A stretch of DNA of 64,000 nt from CAYUPI01 sp964446585 (GTDB lineage: Bacteria > Verrucomicrobiota > Verrucomicrobiia > Limisphaerales > UBA8199), in contig CAYUPI010000002.1 in the NCBI GenBank assembly GCA_964446585.1, positions 124,001 to 188,000 on the forward strand. Reading direction: 5' to 3'. The notes under the pieces were generated by a model that was not told the origin of the DNA, ran no database searches, and saw nothing but the letters and a program-made list of their open reading frames with translations. Positions 28,016-36,900 of this stretch are shown here, piece after piece (the first letter of the stretch is position 1; the number at the start of each line of letters is the position of its first letter). The translations under genes were made by a program, and so were the position numbers.

Positions 28016-28375
28016 AAATTGAAGGACGAATTCGTCGCAAAGGCTTATCAGGTTGGACGGCTGGAATGGCCACTGGCGAACCTTGTTCCATTTGGTGCGG
28101 TGCGTCCAGCAAATTAGGCGGTCGAACTAAATGTGAGTTTTGAAAATTCTCCACGTCACTTAGCCTGTTATTGCGATCTGAAAGCTACAACCCGCTCGTG
28201 TTGTCCCGGAGGGACAGTGCCCCGGGTCAGACCCAAATTCCAAGCTTTCCGCTTCGCTTCTGTCTCGTGCAACCCATGCAATTTGCAGGGCGCGCAACTC
28301 GAGTGGGATCGCAATGGCAATGGAGTCACGCTACTGGTACACTCCTCTGAAAGACCTGATTACTTTATTCTCATT
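28016..28375. other. Intergenic region with a small hairpin
   Basis: This 360-bp divergent spacer lies between the GH2 gene and the PEP-hydrolase gene. It contains a perfect hairpin TGTCCC-GGA-GGGACA at 28202-28216, followed by CCCCGGGTCAGACCC, which resembles the GGGGTCAGACC words near 31055-31200. An open frame runs into the downstream gene from 28133 but shows no conserved sequence before 28376. Confidence 0.5.
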
Positions 28376-29278
28376 ATGCCAAACCCATGGACCGGAAAGG
28401 GAAACCCATATAGCCGCAACGAAGTAATCGAGCGGTTGCGGACGACGTTGCGAAAAGGGCAGCCGATTATCGCGGCCGGTGCCGGCACGGGTATCAGCGC
28501 CAAGTTCATCGAACGCGGAGGCGCCGACCTGATCATCATCTACAATTCGGGCCGGTTCCGCATGAGCGGACATGGTTCGACCTGCGGATTGATGGCCTAC
28601 GGTGACGCCAATGCCGTTGCGATGGAGATCGGCGAATATGAAGTCCTGCCGGTGGTGGAAGATGTGCCCGTCATCTGCGGCGTCCACGCCACCGACCCGC
28701 GCCGGCGAATGTGGCACTGGCTCCTCCAGGTCAAAGAAATGGGCTTCAGCGGCGTCAATAATTTCCCGACCCACTGCATCGTGGACGGGCAATTCCGTCA
28801 GGTGCTCGAGGAAACCGGCATGAGTGTGAAAAAGGAGTTCGAGATGGTCGCGCTGGCGCGCAAAATGGACTTGTTCAGCATTGTTTATGTGGCCAGGCCC
28901 GAAGAGGCGCGCGCGATGGCCGAGGCTGGGGCAGACGCAATTATCGCGCATGTGGGAACGACGGTCGGCGGCTCGATTGGCGTAACCAATGCTGCTTGCA
29001 CGCTCGATGAAGCAGTCAAGCGCTGTCAAGGTATCATCAATGCCGCCCTGCGGGTGCGAAAGGACATTTTCTTCCTTAGCCACGGCGGACCGATCGCTAC
29101 GCCCGAAGACGCGGCCTACGTCAACCAGCGCACCGATTGCGTCGGCTTCGTCGGCGCTTCGAGCCTTGAGCGGATGGGTGTGGAACAGTCCTTGGTGGAC
29201 ATTACGAAGCGCTTCAAAGCCATTCCAGCTCCCGCGGCCACGGCCTTCGCGAAGAGAGCTGTAGCCAAGAGGCGCTGA
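28376..29278 (+). CDS. Phosphoenolpyruvate hydrolase family TIM-barrel protein (Tm-1 C-terminal half-like)
   Basis: This protein of about 300 residues is of the PEP_hydrolase / predicted TIM-barrel enzyme family. Visible motifs are GQPIIAAGAGTGISAKFIER, DLIIIYNSGRFRMSGHGS, VEDVPVICGVHATDP, GVNNFPTHCIVDG, GADAIIAHVGTTVGGSIG and FFLSHGGPIATPEDAAYV. In plants and fungi this domain is the C-terminal half of Tm-1, behind a UPF0261 domain; the UPF0261 gene is at 39774-41012. The ATG at 28376 starts the conserved part. The last 392 bp of the gene region are repeated at 32021-32412. The enzymatic role is not established for most members. Confidence 0.85.
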   Translation: MPNPWTGKGNPYSRNEVIERLRTTLRKGQPIIAAGAGTGISAKFIERGGADLIIIYNSGRFRMSGHGSTCGLMAYGDANAVAMEIGEYEVLPVVEDVPVICGVHATDPRRRMWHWLLQVKEMGFSGVNNFPTHCIVDGQFRQVLEETGMSVKKEFEMVALARKMDLFSIVYVARPEEARAMAEAGADAIIAHVGTTVGGSIGVTNAACTLDEAVKRCQGIINAALRVRKDIFFLSHGGPIATPEDAAYVNQRTDCVGFVGASSLERMGVEQSLVDITKRFKAIPAPAATAFAKRAVAKRR

Positions 29279-29305
29279 GCCCGCGTGCGCATCAAGGCAC
29301 GCCTG
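28914..29305 (+). repeat. Direct repeat, copy 1 (3' end of the PEP-hydrolase gene)
   Basis: It matches 32021-32412 at a constant offset of 3,107 bp. The first 50 bp differ at about ten positions, nearly all synonymous. Then 299 bp (28964-29262) are identical, and after two mismatches identity continues to 29305. The repeats flank the small-gene island. Confidence 0.95.
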
Positions 29306-29404
29306 TCGCGTACTTAGGTGACATGCGCATCGCGGGGGATCTGCTAGAGTTAGCCCGAAACCTAGAGCCACGGTCAGATGAGTAATCTTAGGACCAACTA
29401 GCAG

Positions 29405-30037
29405 ATGCCTGACCACTACGCGCACGCAGGCGAGCGCCAGGAGGCCCAGACAACCTACGGCAAGGTCGCGCAATCCGGCCGCATTCAGAGGTTGCTGATC
29501 GCAGTTGCTATCAGACTCAGGCCCAGGCTCGCTATCGCGGCTGCATTGCTCCCACTTTCCCCCCATGCCCAGCCCGTTCCGCCGGGCACCAACAATGTTC
29601 CCCCCTGTGGCTGTTGCCAAGCGAGCCTTGCCGGGGTGTGCATCAATATCGCCTCTATCAGCATCACACCCGCGAACACGAACCTCTGTTCAGCAAATTC
29701 CGTCAGTTTTGCCGCGACTACAACTCCCGCCGGTGGCGACGTGAACTGGTCGGTCGTGCCTGCCAGCGCGGATCCCAATCTTACGGGGTGCGCCGGCACC
29801 AAAACATTCAACGTCGCGCCGGGCTTCTCCGGAACTGCGACTATCAATGCTGCCTGCGGCGCTCTGTCGGCTTCGGCCGTCGTGACAGTGGGCTGTTGCC
29901 TCGCGAGCGCTAACGGCATATGCGCCGCCGTCACTGAATCAGCCCTGACCGACGCTCGCGCCTGGACATGCCATCTCCTCCCTATTGTGGACCACAATAA
30001 CGCCCAGCCCCGGACCAAAATTCTGAGCTATGAATAG
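29405..30037 (+). CDS. Hypothetical Cys-rich protein with Ig-like segment
   Basis: The frame encodes 210 residues. A hydrophobic stretch (LAIAAALLPLSPHAQP) may act as a signal if an internal start is used. It is followed by PPCGCCQASLAGVCINIAS, an Ig-like (Big-type) segment (SITPANTNLCSANSVSFAAT, then GDVNWSVVPASADPN, FSGTATINAACGALSASAVV) and a second Cys pair (CCLASANGIC). The final 30 residues look unrelated, so the gene may be truncated. It lies in the island between the two PEP-hydrolase copies. No function assigned. Confidence 0.5.
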   Translation: MPDHYAHAGERQEAQTTYGKVAQSGRIQRLLIAVAIRLRPRLAIAAALLPLSPHAQPVPPGTNNVPPCGCCQASLAGVCINIASISITPANTNLCSANSVSFAATTTPAGGDVNWSVVPASADPNLTGCAGTKTFNVAPGFSGTATINAACGALSASAVVTVGCCLASANGICAAVTESALTDARAWTCHLLPIVDHNNAQPRTKILSYE

Positions 30038-30073
30038 GGGACTTTACGACCAGTTTCAGAATGGTGGGTGTAA

Positions 30074-30397
30074 GTGGTGAAGCCGCGACAGCATAGACCG
30101 TGCGTAGGTGAGGATGGACGCCGCGCCATCTATGTTGGTGTCGCAGCGGTCCCGCTATCTATCTTCGGGTGCGCGATGTCAACCTCATTCGAGGGGCACG
30201 TGGTTCGCTTGTTCGGCGAGAGAGCGCTCCCTTACGTCATATATGGAACAGTGATTATCGTCGCGATCGCCGCTATGATCGCCTACAGGTTCATCCCCAA
30301 GCGAGCAATAATCCCCCTCGGGACAATTGGCTGGGTGCTTTCGTTCATACTGCTATATTGGTGGTTCTGGCTCGGCCCAGGAGCTCTGAAGATGTGA
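30074..30397 (+). CDS. Hypothetical small membrane protein (107 aa)
   Basis: The start is GTG (30074, or the next codon). Three hydrophobic segments are visible: AIYVGVAAVPLSIFGCAM, YVIYGTVIIVAIAAMIAY and GTIGWVLSFILLYWWFWLG. No family is recognised. It is the first of three small membrane-protein genes in the island, 36 bp after the preceding frame and about 100 bp before the next. It may be co-transcribed with its neighbour. Confidence 0.55.
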   Translation: MVKPRQHRPCVGEDGRRAIYVGVAAVPLSIFGCAMSTSFEGHVVRLFGERALPYVIYGTVIIVAIAAMIAYRFIPKRAIIPLGTIGWVLSFILLYWWFWLGPGALKM

Positions 30398-30502
30398 CGA
30401 GCGCAAACCATTCGAGCGATCCGCAGCACACTGCTCGACAAAATGATCCGGTGACACTTCGGGCCCTTCACGGTCTCTACAACAAGAATTGCAGGTAGAA
30501 AC

Positions 30503-30985
30503 GTGCACAGATCCGTCGCCATTATAGGGTACGTGGGCCTGTCGATCGCGGTCCTCGTCCACGCGCTCCTTCTTATAATCAAGTCGATCCGCCTCCGGCG
30601 GGGTCTGCAGACAGTAAAGGAGCCGGTCGACCTTCTAAATTACCTGGAGCAGGTCAGCTCGCTTATGGCAAAGCAGGTCCTTTTCGCCCTGGCACTAATC
30701 ACATCAATCACGGTCTTGGACATCTTTTGCACAAGCACCACCGTCCAGCTAAGCAGGCCTTTGGAGCAGATCGCCAATTTGGCGTTCGGCAAGAGTCTCA
30801 ACCTTACCGGTGTACTCAGGATTGGGATCGCCGGAATCTACCTGGGTGCAGTCGTCCTGTGGGGATTTTTCCATGGCACCAAGGCCAGACATCAAATCCA
30901 GATCCTCTGGGTTTTCAGAAAAGAGCTTTCACTAAACATGTCTAGTTATTCCAGCCAAGGTGGGCCTCAGCTGACCGATCAATGA
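30503..30985 (+). CDS. Hypothetical membrane protein (160 aa)
   Basis: The start is GTG at 30503 with a weak AGG upstream. Hydrophobic segments are IIGYVGLSIAVLVHALLLII, VLFALALITSITVLDIFC and VLRIGIAGIYLGAVVLWGFF, with a basic loop (KSIRLRRG) after the first. The C-terminus is polar. No named family is recognised. It belongs to the island between the PEP-hydrolase copies and, with its neighbours, looks like accessory DNA. Confidence 0.6.
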   Translation: MHRSVAIIGYVGLSIAVLVHALLLIIKSIRLRRGLQTVKEPVDLLNYLEQVSSLMAKQVLFALALITSITVLDIFCTSTTVQLSRPLEQIANLAFGKSLNLTGVLRIGIAGIYLGAVVLWGFFHGTKARHQIQILWVFRKELSLNMSSYSSQGGPQLTDQ

Positions 30986-31054
30986 GGCCGGTGACACGTG
31001 ACTGTGAACTGCTCTAACGCCACGCTCTACGGCGACTCCACGTTCGCGAAGGCT

Positions 31055-31200
31055 GTGTGCGGGGTCAGGCCGTAGAAAACTCCTGGTTTCGGCTTGGCTG
31101 CCGGGCTGCACTGCTACAGTGCTGGCCCTCGTATTTCTGTGCGCGGGGTCAGACCGTGTGCGCGGGGTCAGACCGTAGAAAACTCCGCAAGTTCGGCTTG
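31055..31200. repeat. Cluster of GGGGTCAGACC-type repeats
   Basis: Two direct copies of about 42 bp (31055-31096 and 31157-31200) share GCGGGGTCAG-CCGTAGAAAACTCC and end TTCGGCTTG. A shorter copy lies at 31139-31156. An inverted match, CGGTCTGACCCCGCA, is at 31361-31375 beyond the transposase remnant. Together they look like REP ends bracketing a former transposase gene. Confidence 0.75.
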
Positions 31201-31232
31201 ACGCACGTCTGATTCATCCGATTCTGGACCAC

Positions 31233-31517
31233 ATGCTGCGCAAACTTCGGCTCGAGTATTCGGGTGCCACGCATCACATCACGAGCCGAGGGGACCAGCG
31301 TGACTACGTTTTTCTGGGCGAAGTGGACAAGTATGGCTTTCTGAGTCCGGGAAATTTCTCCGGTCTGACCCCGCAGACGCATTTTCACTACGGAAGTGAA
31401 CGGATAAAAGCGACAGAACGACTTACGAAGGAATTGTTGTCAGATTTTAAGGACTACGTAAGAACGCATGCTAAACCGTGCGGCCAGTGCCAACGAGCGT
31501 TTTTAGGAGGCAACTGA
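31233..31517 (+). pseudogene. Remnant of a REP-associated tyrosine transposase (RAYT)
   Basis: The first 33 residues (RKLRLEYSGATHHITSRGD, QRDYVFLGEVD) match the N-terminus of Y1-type IS200/RAYT transposases. The catalytic HUH and tyrosine regions are missing: after VDKYGFL the frame runs through the inverted REP-like repeat at 31361 into unrelated sequence and ends at 31517. GGGGTCAGACC repeats flank it. It is read as a decayed transposase with an internal deletion. Confidence 0.75.
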
Positions 31518-31518
31518 T

Positions 31519-31845
31519 GTGAACAAAAACACGTCTAAGAGCATTGGCAAACTGTGGTTGACGGGCTGCTGCATCGGCATCGCTATGGACTTGCCGCTCC
31601 TGCAAGGCAAAGGAGAGCTATTAGGCGAAGTTGCAATGAAAACTTGGGAGCACTTGAACTTACCCGCGCTCTCGTTGGCCACCTGGTGGACACAAACCGC
31701 CGTGCTTCCTCCACATGGTGAAATAGCTTCGGTAATTGTGCCTATTTGTACGATACTAGTTCAATGGAACTTGATCGGTTTTGGACTTGAAGTTTGTTGG
31801 GCCCTGTTTGCGAAGTCTAACAGATCCAAAGTTGAGCAACCTTAA
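31519..31845 (+). CDS. Hypothetical membrane protein (108 aa)
   Basis: The GTG start at 31519 has a perfect Shine-Dalgarno AGGAGG at 31505-31510, unusual in this window and a good reason to accept the start. Hydrophobic segments include KLWLTGCCIGIAMDLPLL and ASVIVPICTILVQWNLIGFG. Base composition looks more AT-rich than the neighbours, by eye. No family is recognised. It lies between the RAYT remnant and the truncated PEP-hydrolase copy. Confidence 0.6.
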   Translation: MNKNTSKSIGKLWLTGCCIGIAMDLPLLQGKGELLGEVAMKTWEHLNLPALSLATWWTQTAVLPPHGEIASVIVPICTILVQWNLIGFGLEVCWALFAKSNRSKVEQP

Positions 31846-32020
31846 ACAATTATTGAGTGCCGGCACGAAATATCGCGTTGACTGGACGCGGATCGCAGGG
31901 CAACAGTTCGTGCGATCAACTCGCCGGACGGACCAAGGTGGTCCTGCTCAATTCTTCTTCGACCGTCCTCTCCCGCAATACCAACAGCTATGGCACGGGT
32001 GCGCGCATTCAGACCGCGAG
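31846..32020. other. Short unassigned stretch before the duplicated gene end
   Basis: All three forward frames are partly open here, but no domain is recognised. It may be the decayed tail of another accessory gene. The duplicated PEP-hydrolase sequence begins at 32021. Confidence 0.3.
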
Positions 32021-32385
32021 CGATGGCTGACGCCGGTGCTGACGCGATCATCGCGCACGTCGGAACGACCGTCGGCGGCTCGATTGGCGTAACCAATGCT
32101 GCTTGCACGCTCGATGAAGCAGTCAAGCGCTGTCAAGGTATCATCAATGCCGCCCTGCGGGTGCGAAAGGACATTTTCTTCCTTAGCCACGGCGGACCGA
32201 TCGCTACGCCCGAAGACGCGGCCTACGTCAACCAGCGCACCGATTGCGTCGGCTTCGTCGGCGCTTCGAGCCTTGAGCGGATGGGTGTGGAACAGTCCTT
32301 GGTGGACATTACGAAGCGCTTCAAAGCCATTCCAGCTCCCGCGGCCACGGCCTTCGCGAAGAGAGCTGTCGCGAAGAGGCGCTGA
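32021..32385 (+). pseudogene. Truncated second copy of the PEP-hydrolase gene
   Basis: This encodes only the C-terminal 122 residues of the family (from AMADAGADAIIAHVGTTVGG to the stop); the N-terminal two thirds of the barrel are absent. The frame is open from 31990, but the first residues are unrelated. DNA from 32071 is identical to 28964-29262, while 32021-32070 is diverged at mostly synonymous sites. It cannot form a full TIM barrel and is taken as a pseudogene or recombination product. Confidence 0.85.
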
Positions 32386-32412
32386 GCCCGCGTGCGCATC
32401 AAGGCACGCCTG
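32021..32412 (+). repeat. Direct repeat, copy 2 (3' end of the PEP-hydrolase gene)
   Basis: Second copy of 28914-29305. Identity extends past the stop codon into the 3' flank (to about 32412) and ends where CGCCTG is followed by different sequence in the two copies. Confidence 0.95.
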
Positions 32413-32473
32413 CCGCTCGTCCTCGTCCTCCTCCTCGATCTGCTCAACTCCCCTGCCTTAGCGTCCGTTCACC

Positions 32474-32929
32474 CTACCGCTTCGTAGTTCGTGCTCCCTT
32501 CCTTTGCTTTTTCATTTCGGCCTCTTCCAGGTTTTCCTTCACCCTGAATTTCACCATTCTGCTGATCAGCGCATATGGAATCGGTTTGTCCAATGGGAAC
32601 TGAACCGAGCCTTTTGCTCCTTTATAAGCAGAGAGCTCCTTCTTGAATTTCGCAATCGCCGTCGTCATCGGATAGAAACCGATGTGCTTCTTGAACGCGG
32701 CGAAATAGACAAGAAAACCTTCAAGAAAAAAGGCCGGTATCTGGTAACTGATTCTTTCCTCAGCTTCTGGCGCCGCCTTCCGGATGGTTGTCCTTATCCT
32801 TTTCAAGATCCCTTTAACCTTTCCGGGGAACCTCGAAATATAATCATCGATAGACCTGGGTGTTGCTCGAATTGCTCTCGCACTTTTCATGGCTTCAGAT
32901 GCGCAACGTAGGCCGAGGACCTGATCCAT
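32474..32929 (-). CDS. DUF1801 (YdhG-like) family protein
   Basis: The frame encodes up to 151 residues. It matches the DUF1801 pattern: TPRSIDDYISRFPGKVKGIL, RKAAPEAEERISYQIPAFF, AAFKKHIGFYP, KGSVQFPLDKPIPYALISRM, and a basic tail. Some members were proposed as iron chaperones of frataxin-like fold; the role here is unknown. Two ATGs are possible (32929 or 32890); homologues usually begin shortly before the TPxSIDDYI motif, which favours 32890. It is cytoplasmic and stands alone between the duplicated gene end and a cupin gene on the other strand. Confidence 0.85.
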   Translation of the reverse strand: MDQVLGLRCASEAMKSARAIRATPRSIDDYISRFPGKVKGILKRIRTTIRKAAPEAEERISYQIPAFFLEGFLVYFAAFKKHIGFYPMTTAIAKFKKELSAYKGAKGSVQFPLDKPIPYALISRMVKFRVKENLEEAEMKKQRKGARTTKR

Positions 32930-33049
32930 ACAATCCCTTTCGACGAAGTTGACCCCAGGGCAATTCCCGCTTGTAGGACTTCACTGTATAGCCTTACGAT
33001 TCATCGAACTTCGAACGCGTGAAGCGTCGATTCAGCCGCCGGGAAGCGC

Positions 33050-33475
33050 ATGAACATTGAAACTCGTCGTTTTGTGACCGCCGCCGAGAAAGTGGACTTC
33101 CAATCTCGCTGGGCCTTCGAGGAGTGGCTCTGCCGAGCCGATGTTGTACCCAACACCGATCTTCTGTTAGTCCGCGCCAACATGGAAGCTGGACGCTCGC
33201 ATCCGTTTCATACTCACCCAAATCGCGAAGAAATCATTTATATTCTTTCCGGGCGGGCGGAACAATGGATCGGTTCTCAGCACCGGGTTCTGGGCCCGGG
33301 CGAAATGGTGCTCGTACCGAGAGGAGAAGTTCATGGAACGTATAACATATTCCGCGAACGGTTGGTGTTTCTGGCGATTTTGGCCCCGGCAGACGCGCCC
33401 GAACCGGCGATTGTCGATGTTTCAACGCAAGAGCCGTGGGTGACGATGAGGCAAGGCATGCCGGCTTGCACGTAA
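33050..33475 (+). CDS. Cupin-domain protein
   Basis: This 141-residue single-cupin protein has metal-binding motif 1 in HPFHTHPNREEIIYILSGRA and motif 2 in GPGEMVLVPRGEVHGTYN. These give two His and one Glu from motif 1 and a His from motif 2, enough for a metal site. No fused domain is present. Function may be sugar or small-molecule binding, isomerase or dioxygenase; it cannot be decided. It is directly followed by a repeat-rich region and the double-ThuA gene on the same strand. Confidence 0.85.
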   Translation: MNIETRRFVTAAEKVDFQSRWAFEEWLCRADVVPNTDLLLVRANMEAGRSHPFHTHPNREEIIYILSGRAEQWIGSQHRVLGPGEMVLVPRGEVHGTYNIFRERLVFLAILAPADAPEPAIVDVSTQEPWVTMRQGMPACT

Positions 33476-33484
33476 GGCCGGGAG

Positions 33485-33925
33485 GAAAACCCGAATTCCA
33501 AATGACGAAATCCGAAAGAAGCCCGATATCCGAAACTGCAAAAAGTGCTCCGTCCGGCGACGCCAGTGCAGTGGCGAAGAAGTTCCGTTACAGCGCGGCC
33601 AGGGGATTGACGGACGTCATCTTCCCCCTCACCCCAGCCCTCTCCCTGAGGGAGAGGGAGTTCCCGTGCGCCGCACTTGAATGTTCCAACGATCCCCGAT
33701 TCGCCAACCGACTGGCGGCGATTCCCCCTCTCCCTCAGGGAGAGGGCTGGGGTGAGGGTGAACAGAATGCACCACCAGTGACGCCTTCCAACATGTCGAA
33801 ACCTAATTGTCGCCGTGTTGGCAGCGGATCGCTCAGCAAATGGCAAACGCCAGATCGCATTTTTCGGAATTCGGGCTTCGGAATTCTTTCGGGTTTCGGC
33901 CTGCGGATTTCGGCCTTTCTGTGCC
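33485..33925. repeat. Nested repeat block, families iii and iv
   Basis: A perfect 33-bp inverted pair (33626-33658 and 33726-33758; the left arm begins CCCTCACCCCAGCCCTCTCC) is separated by 67 bp. Outside it, CCGAATTCCAAATGACG... words (33491-33535) have inverted relatives such as TTTCGGAATTCGGGCTTCGG... at 33862-33915. The block lies in the open frame upstream of the large gene and overlaps its signal-peptide coding region. Confidence 0.8.
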
Positions 33926-36900
33926 TCGTGACCCTCCTCCTTACGACCAACGTCTTCGCCGCTCCCCTCCGCGTTTTTATCCGCGCCGGGGTCAAAACCC
34001 ACGGCCCGAATCAGCACGATCATCCGCGCTTTCTCGAGGATTGGAAGAAGCTGCTCTCCGAACGCGGGATGATGGTTGACGGCGCGCTGGAGTTTCCCAC
34101 CGCTGCACAGCTTGAACGCACGGATGTGCTAATCATTTACGCGCAAGATGGAATGAAAGTCTCTGGCGAGGCACAAGCGAGCTTCGAAAAATTCTTGCGG
34201 CGCGGTGGCGGACTGGTGGTCATTCACGATGGCGTAGTCAGCGGTGACCAGAACGAGTGGTGCAAACAAATCATTGGCGGCGCGTGGAGATGGCCTTCAT
34301 CCGACTTGCCTAAGGAAAAGGCGACGAAGTGGTTTGAGGGCGATGTCGGAATCTGCTGGGTGGATACCGAAAACCCGATCGGCCGCGGGATCTCCAATTT
34401 CGACTGGAAAGACGAGATCTATTACGACCTGGATCTCGCGCCCGACATCGGTGTGTTGGCGACGAGTTTTCATAATGTCCACATTATTGCTCCACAAATT
34501 TGGACTTACGAAAAGACCCTGCCAGGTGGGACAGCGCCATACCGGGCGTTGGTCAGTTTGCCCGGGCATGAATACACCTCGTTCAATACGCCACATTATC
34601 GCGCGATTCTCTTGAGAGGCATCGCCTGGGCCGGCAAACGCGCGGACACGGATGAATTTTGCAAGCCCGAGGAACTGGCTTCACTGCGCTATCCGTCCGG
34701 CGGTCCGCTGCGGGCAAGAGACTCGATGAAGACCTTTAGTCTGCATCCTGAATTCAACATTTCCCTGGTTGCGGATGAAAATGTCGCCGAGAAAATAATG
34801 TCGCTCGATTGGGATCCGCGAGGCCGGTTGTGGGTAGTAGAGACGCCGGAGTATCCTGGGGGGCGCGCGATCCATAAGAACGACACTCGCGTCTCGCCCT
34901 GGCGAGTGCGCGAACCCGATAAATTTACGATCGGCGGACAGGAGCCGCGCCCGGCGCGCGACCGCATCTCAATGCTCGAGGACACCGATGGTGACGGGGT
35001 CATGGACAAGAAAACAGTGTTCGCGGACGGCCTGGAACTGCCGACGTCGCTCGTCTTCTACCGGGATGGCGTTATCGTCTCGCAGGCGCCGCACACACTT
35101 TGGATCCGCGACACGGATGGCGATGGCAAGGCTGACAAAACCGAAGTGCTGTTCACTGGCTGGGGCACGAGCGACACCCACGCCGTCACCAGCAACCTGC
35201 GTTGGGGGCCGGACGGCTGGATCTACGGCAGCGTCGGCTACAGCGCGGGCGATATAATATCAGGGGACGGTACAAAGAAGTTCGGCCACATTTCGGCGGG
35301 TTTGTATCGCTTCCGGCCGGACGGTTCTGCGCTCGAACAAGTCGCCGCCGGGGCTTGCAACACCTGGGGCTGCGAAATCGCACCGGACGGCGAAATCTTC
35401 TTCAGCACGGCCACTTGCGGCGAGCCGATCCTGCACGTCGTATTGCCGGAAAAAATCATCGCTCGTGCCGGCCTGCCCGGCGTCCGCGCCGTAAAACCGA
35501 TCATGGAGGAAAATAAAGTCTTCCCTGCCCGCCAGGAAACCCGGCAGCCTTATTTGCAGATCGATTGGGTAGGAGCCTGGACGGCCGCCGCGGGTTCGAC
35601 GATCTATGATGGAGGCGCTTGGCCAGCCAAGTGGCAGGGGCCACCCTGGTCGTTCTTCTTGCATGAACCGACGGTGTGGTTGATGCACCATGAATTTCTC
35701 GATCCTGCGGGCGTGACCTATCAGGGCCGGCGCGAGCAAGGACGAGAGCACACGCACTTTCTCACCAGTACCGACTACTGGTTCAAGCCCATCCATAGCC
35801 GTGTCGGTCCGGATGGAGCGCTCTATCTGGTGGATTTTTACAACCAGATCGCCGTTCACAATGACACGCGCGGGCCGGCGCATGGCGCGCATAACGCCGC
35901 CACTCGGCCCGACCGCGATCATCATTTCACCCGTCTTTATCGCATCCAGCACAAGGAGGCTCAGGTACTGCCTCCTTTTGAGCTCGATGCAAAAAATCCC
36001 GCGAGACTGGTCGAGATGCTGGACTATCCAAACGGCTGGGTGCGCACAACGGCGAACCGCCTGCTCAGCGAAGGTGCCGGTCGCTCGGTGGCGGCCGAAC
36101 TCAAAGCGAAAGCAGCCCAGGCCCGAACTGCTTACGGCCGGATGCAGGCCAACTGGGTGCTGCACAACTTGAATCTAGTGGACGAGGAACGATTGCTCGC
36201 CGCCGTCCAGGACCCCGACTCTGTGGTTCGAAAGAACGCCCTCCACATCGTTGCGGATCAAGGCGGCTCGGGGAGCGCGCCACCAACGCGGCTTGTGCGC
36301 GCCCTGCTCGCGGACGATGATCAGCGGGTCCGCTTGTGGGCGCTCGTGGCCGGCACGACGCTCGCTCCCACGCGCCAGGTCGCCGACGCGATTGTCGAAG
36401 CATGGCCGTCGTTCAAGGACCCGCACCTCGAGGCGGCGGCACTGGCCGTTACCGCGAATGATCCATTGCTGTTTCTGACCGCGGTACTAGAATTGAGTGC
36501 CGCCGCGCCCTCAGCCGGACTGGTTGCGCAACTCGCCAGGCAGATTGCCAGCCAGAACAACGCTGAATCCGCGCGTGCTCTCGTGCTTGCTCTGGCCGGC
36601 GCGCCCGCCGACGCTGCCCGTCTCAAGGCCGCCGCGCTGCAGTCATTAACTGCAAATCTCAAACCAACCGTGAAACCTGCGACCGATCCAGCACTGGGCG
36701 AAGCCCTCAAGCAGTTGCTGGCCTCCGACGAGACCGCTGGCGCCGTGTTGCCACTCATAGGCCGGTGGGGGTTCTCAGGCCAGGTCGGTGACGCCGCCAC
36801 GACGGCTGTCACCAAAGCCGAAGGGCGCCTCGCCGACAGAGTATTACCCGACGAAGAGCGCGCACAAATCGCCGCGAACCTGCTCGGGGTGCGAGCTTTG

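Noticed and set aside
28331..29620. A 429-codon minus-strand frame across the PEP-hydrolase gene
   Set aside because: The plus strand encodes a well-conserved TIM-barrel protein; the antisense frame reflects GC-rich codon bias.
31055..31200. CRISPR array
   Set aside because: Only two to three repeat units with irregular spacing and no cas genes; they fit REP elements around a transposase remnant.
28914..32412. Integron cassette array
   Set aside because: No integrase or recognisable attC sites were found; the flanking repeats are gene ends of almost 400 bp.
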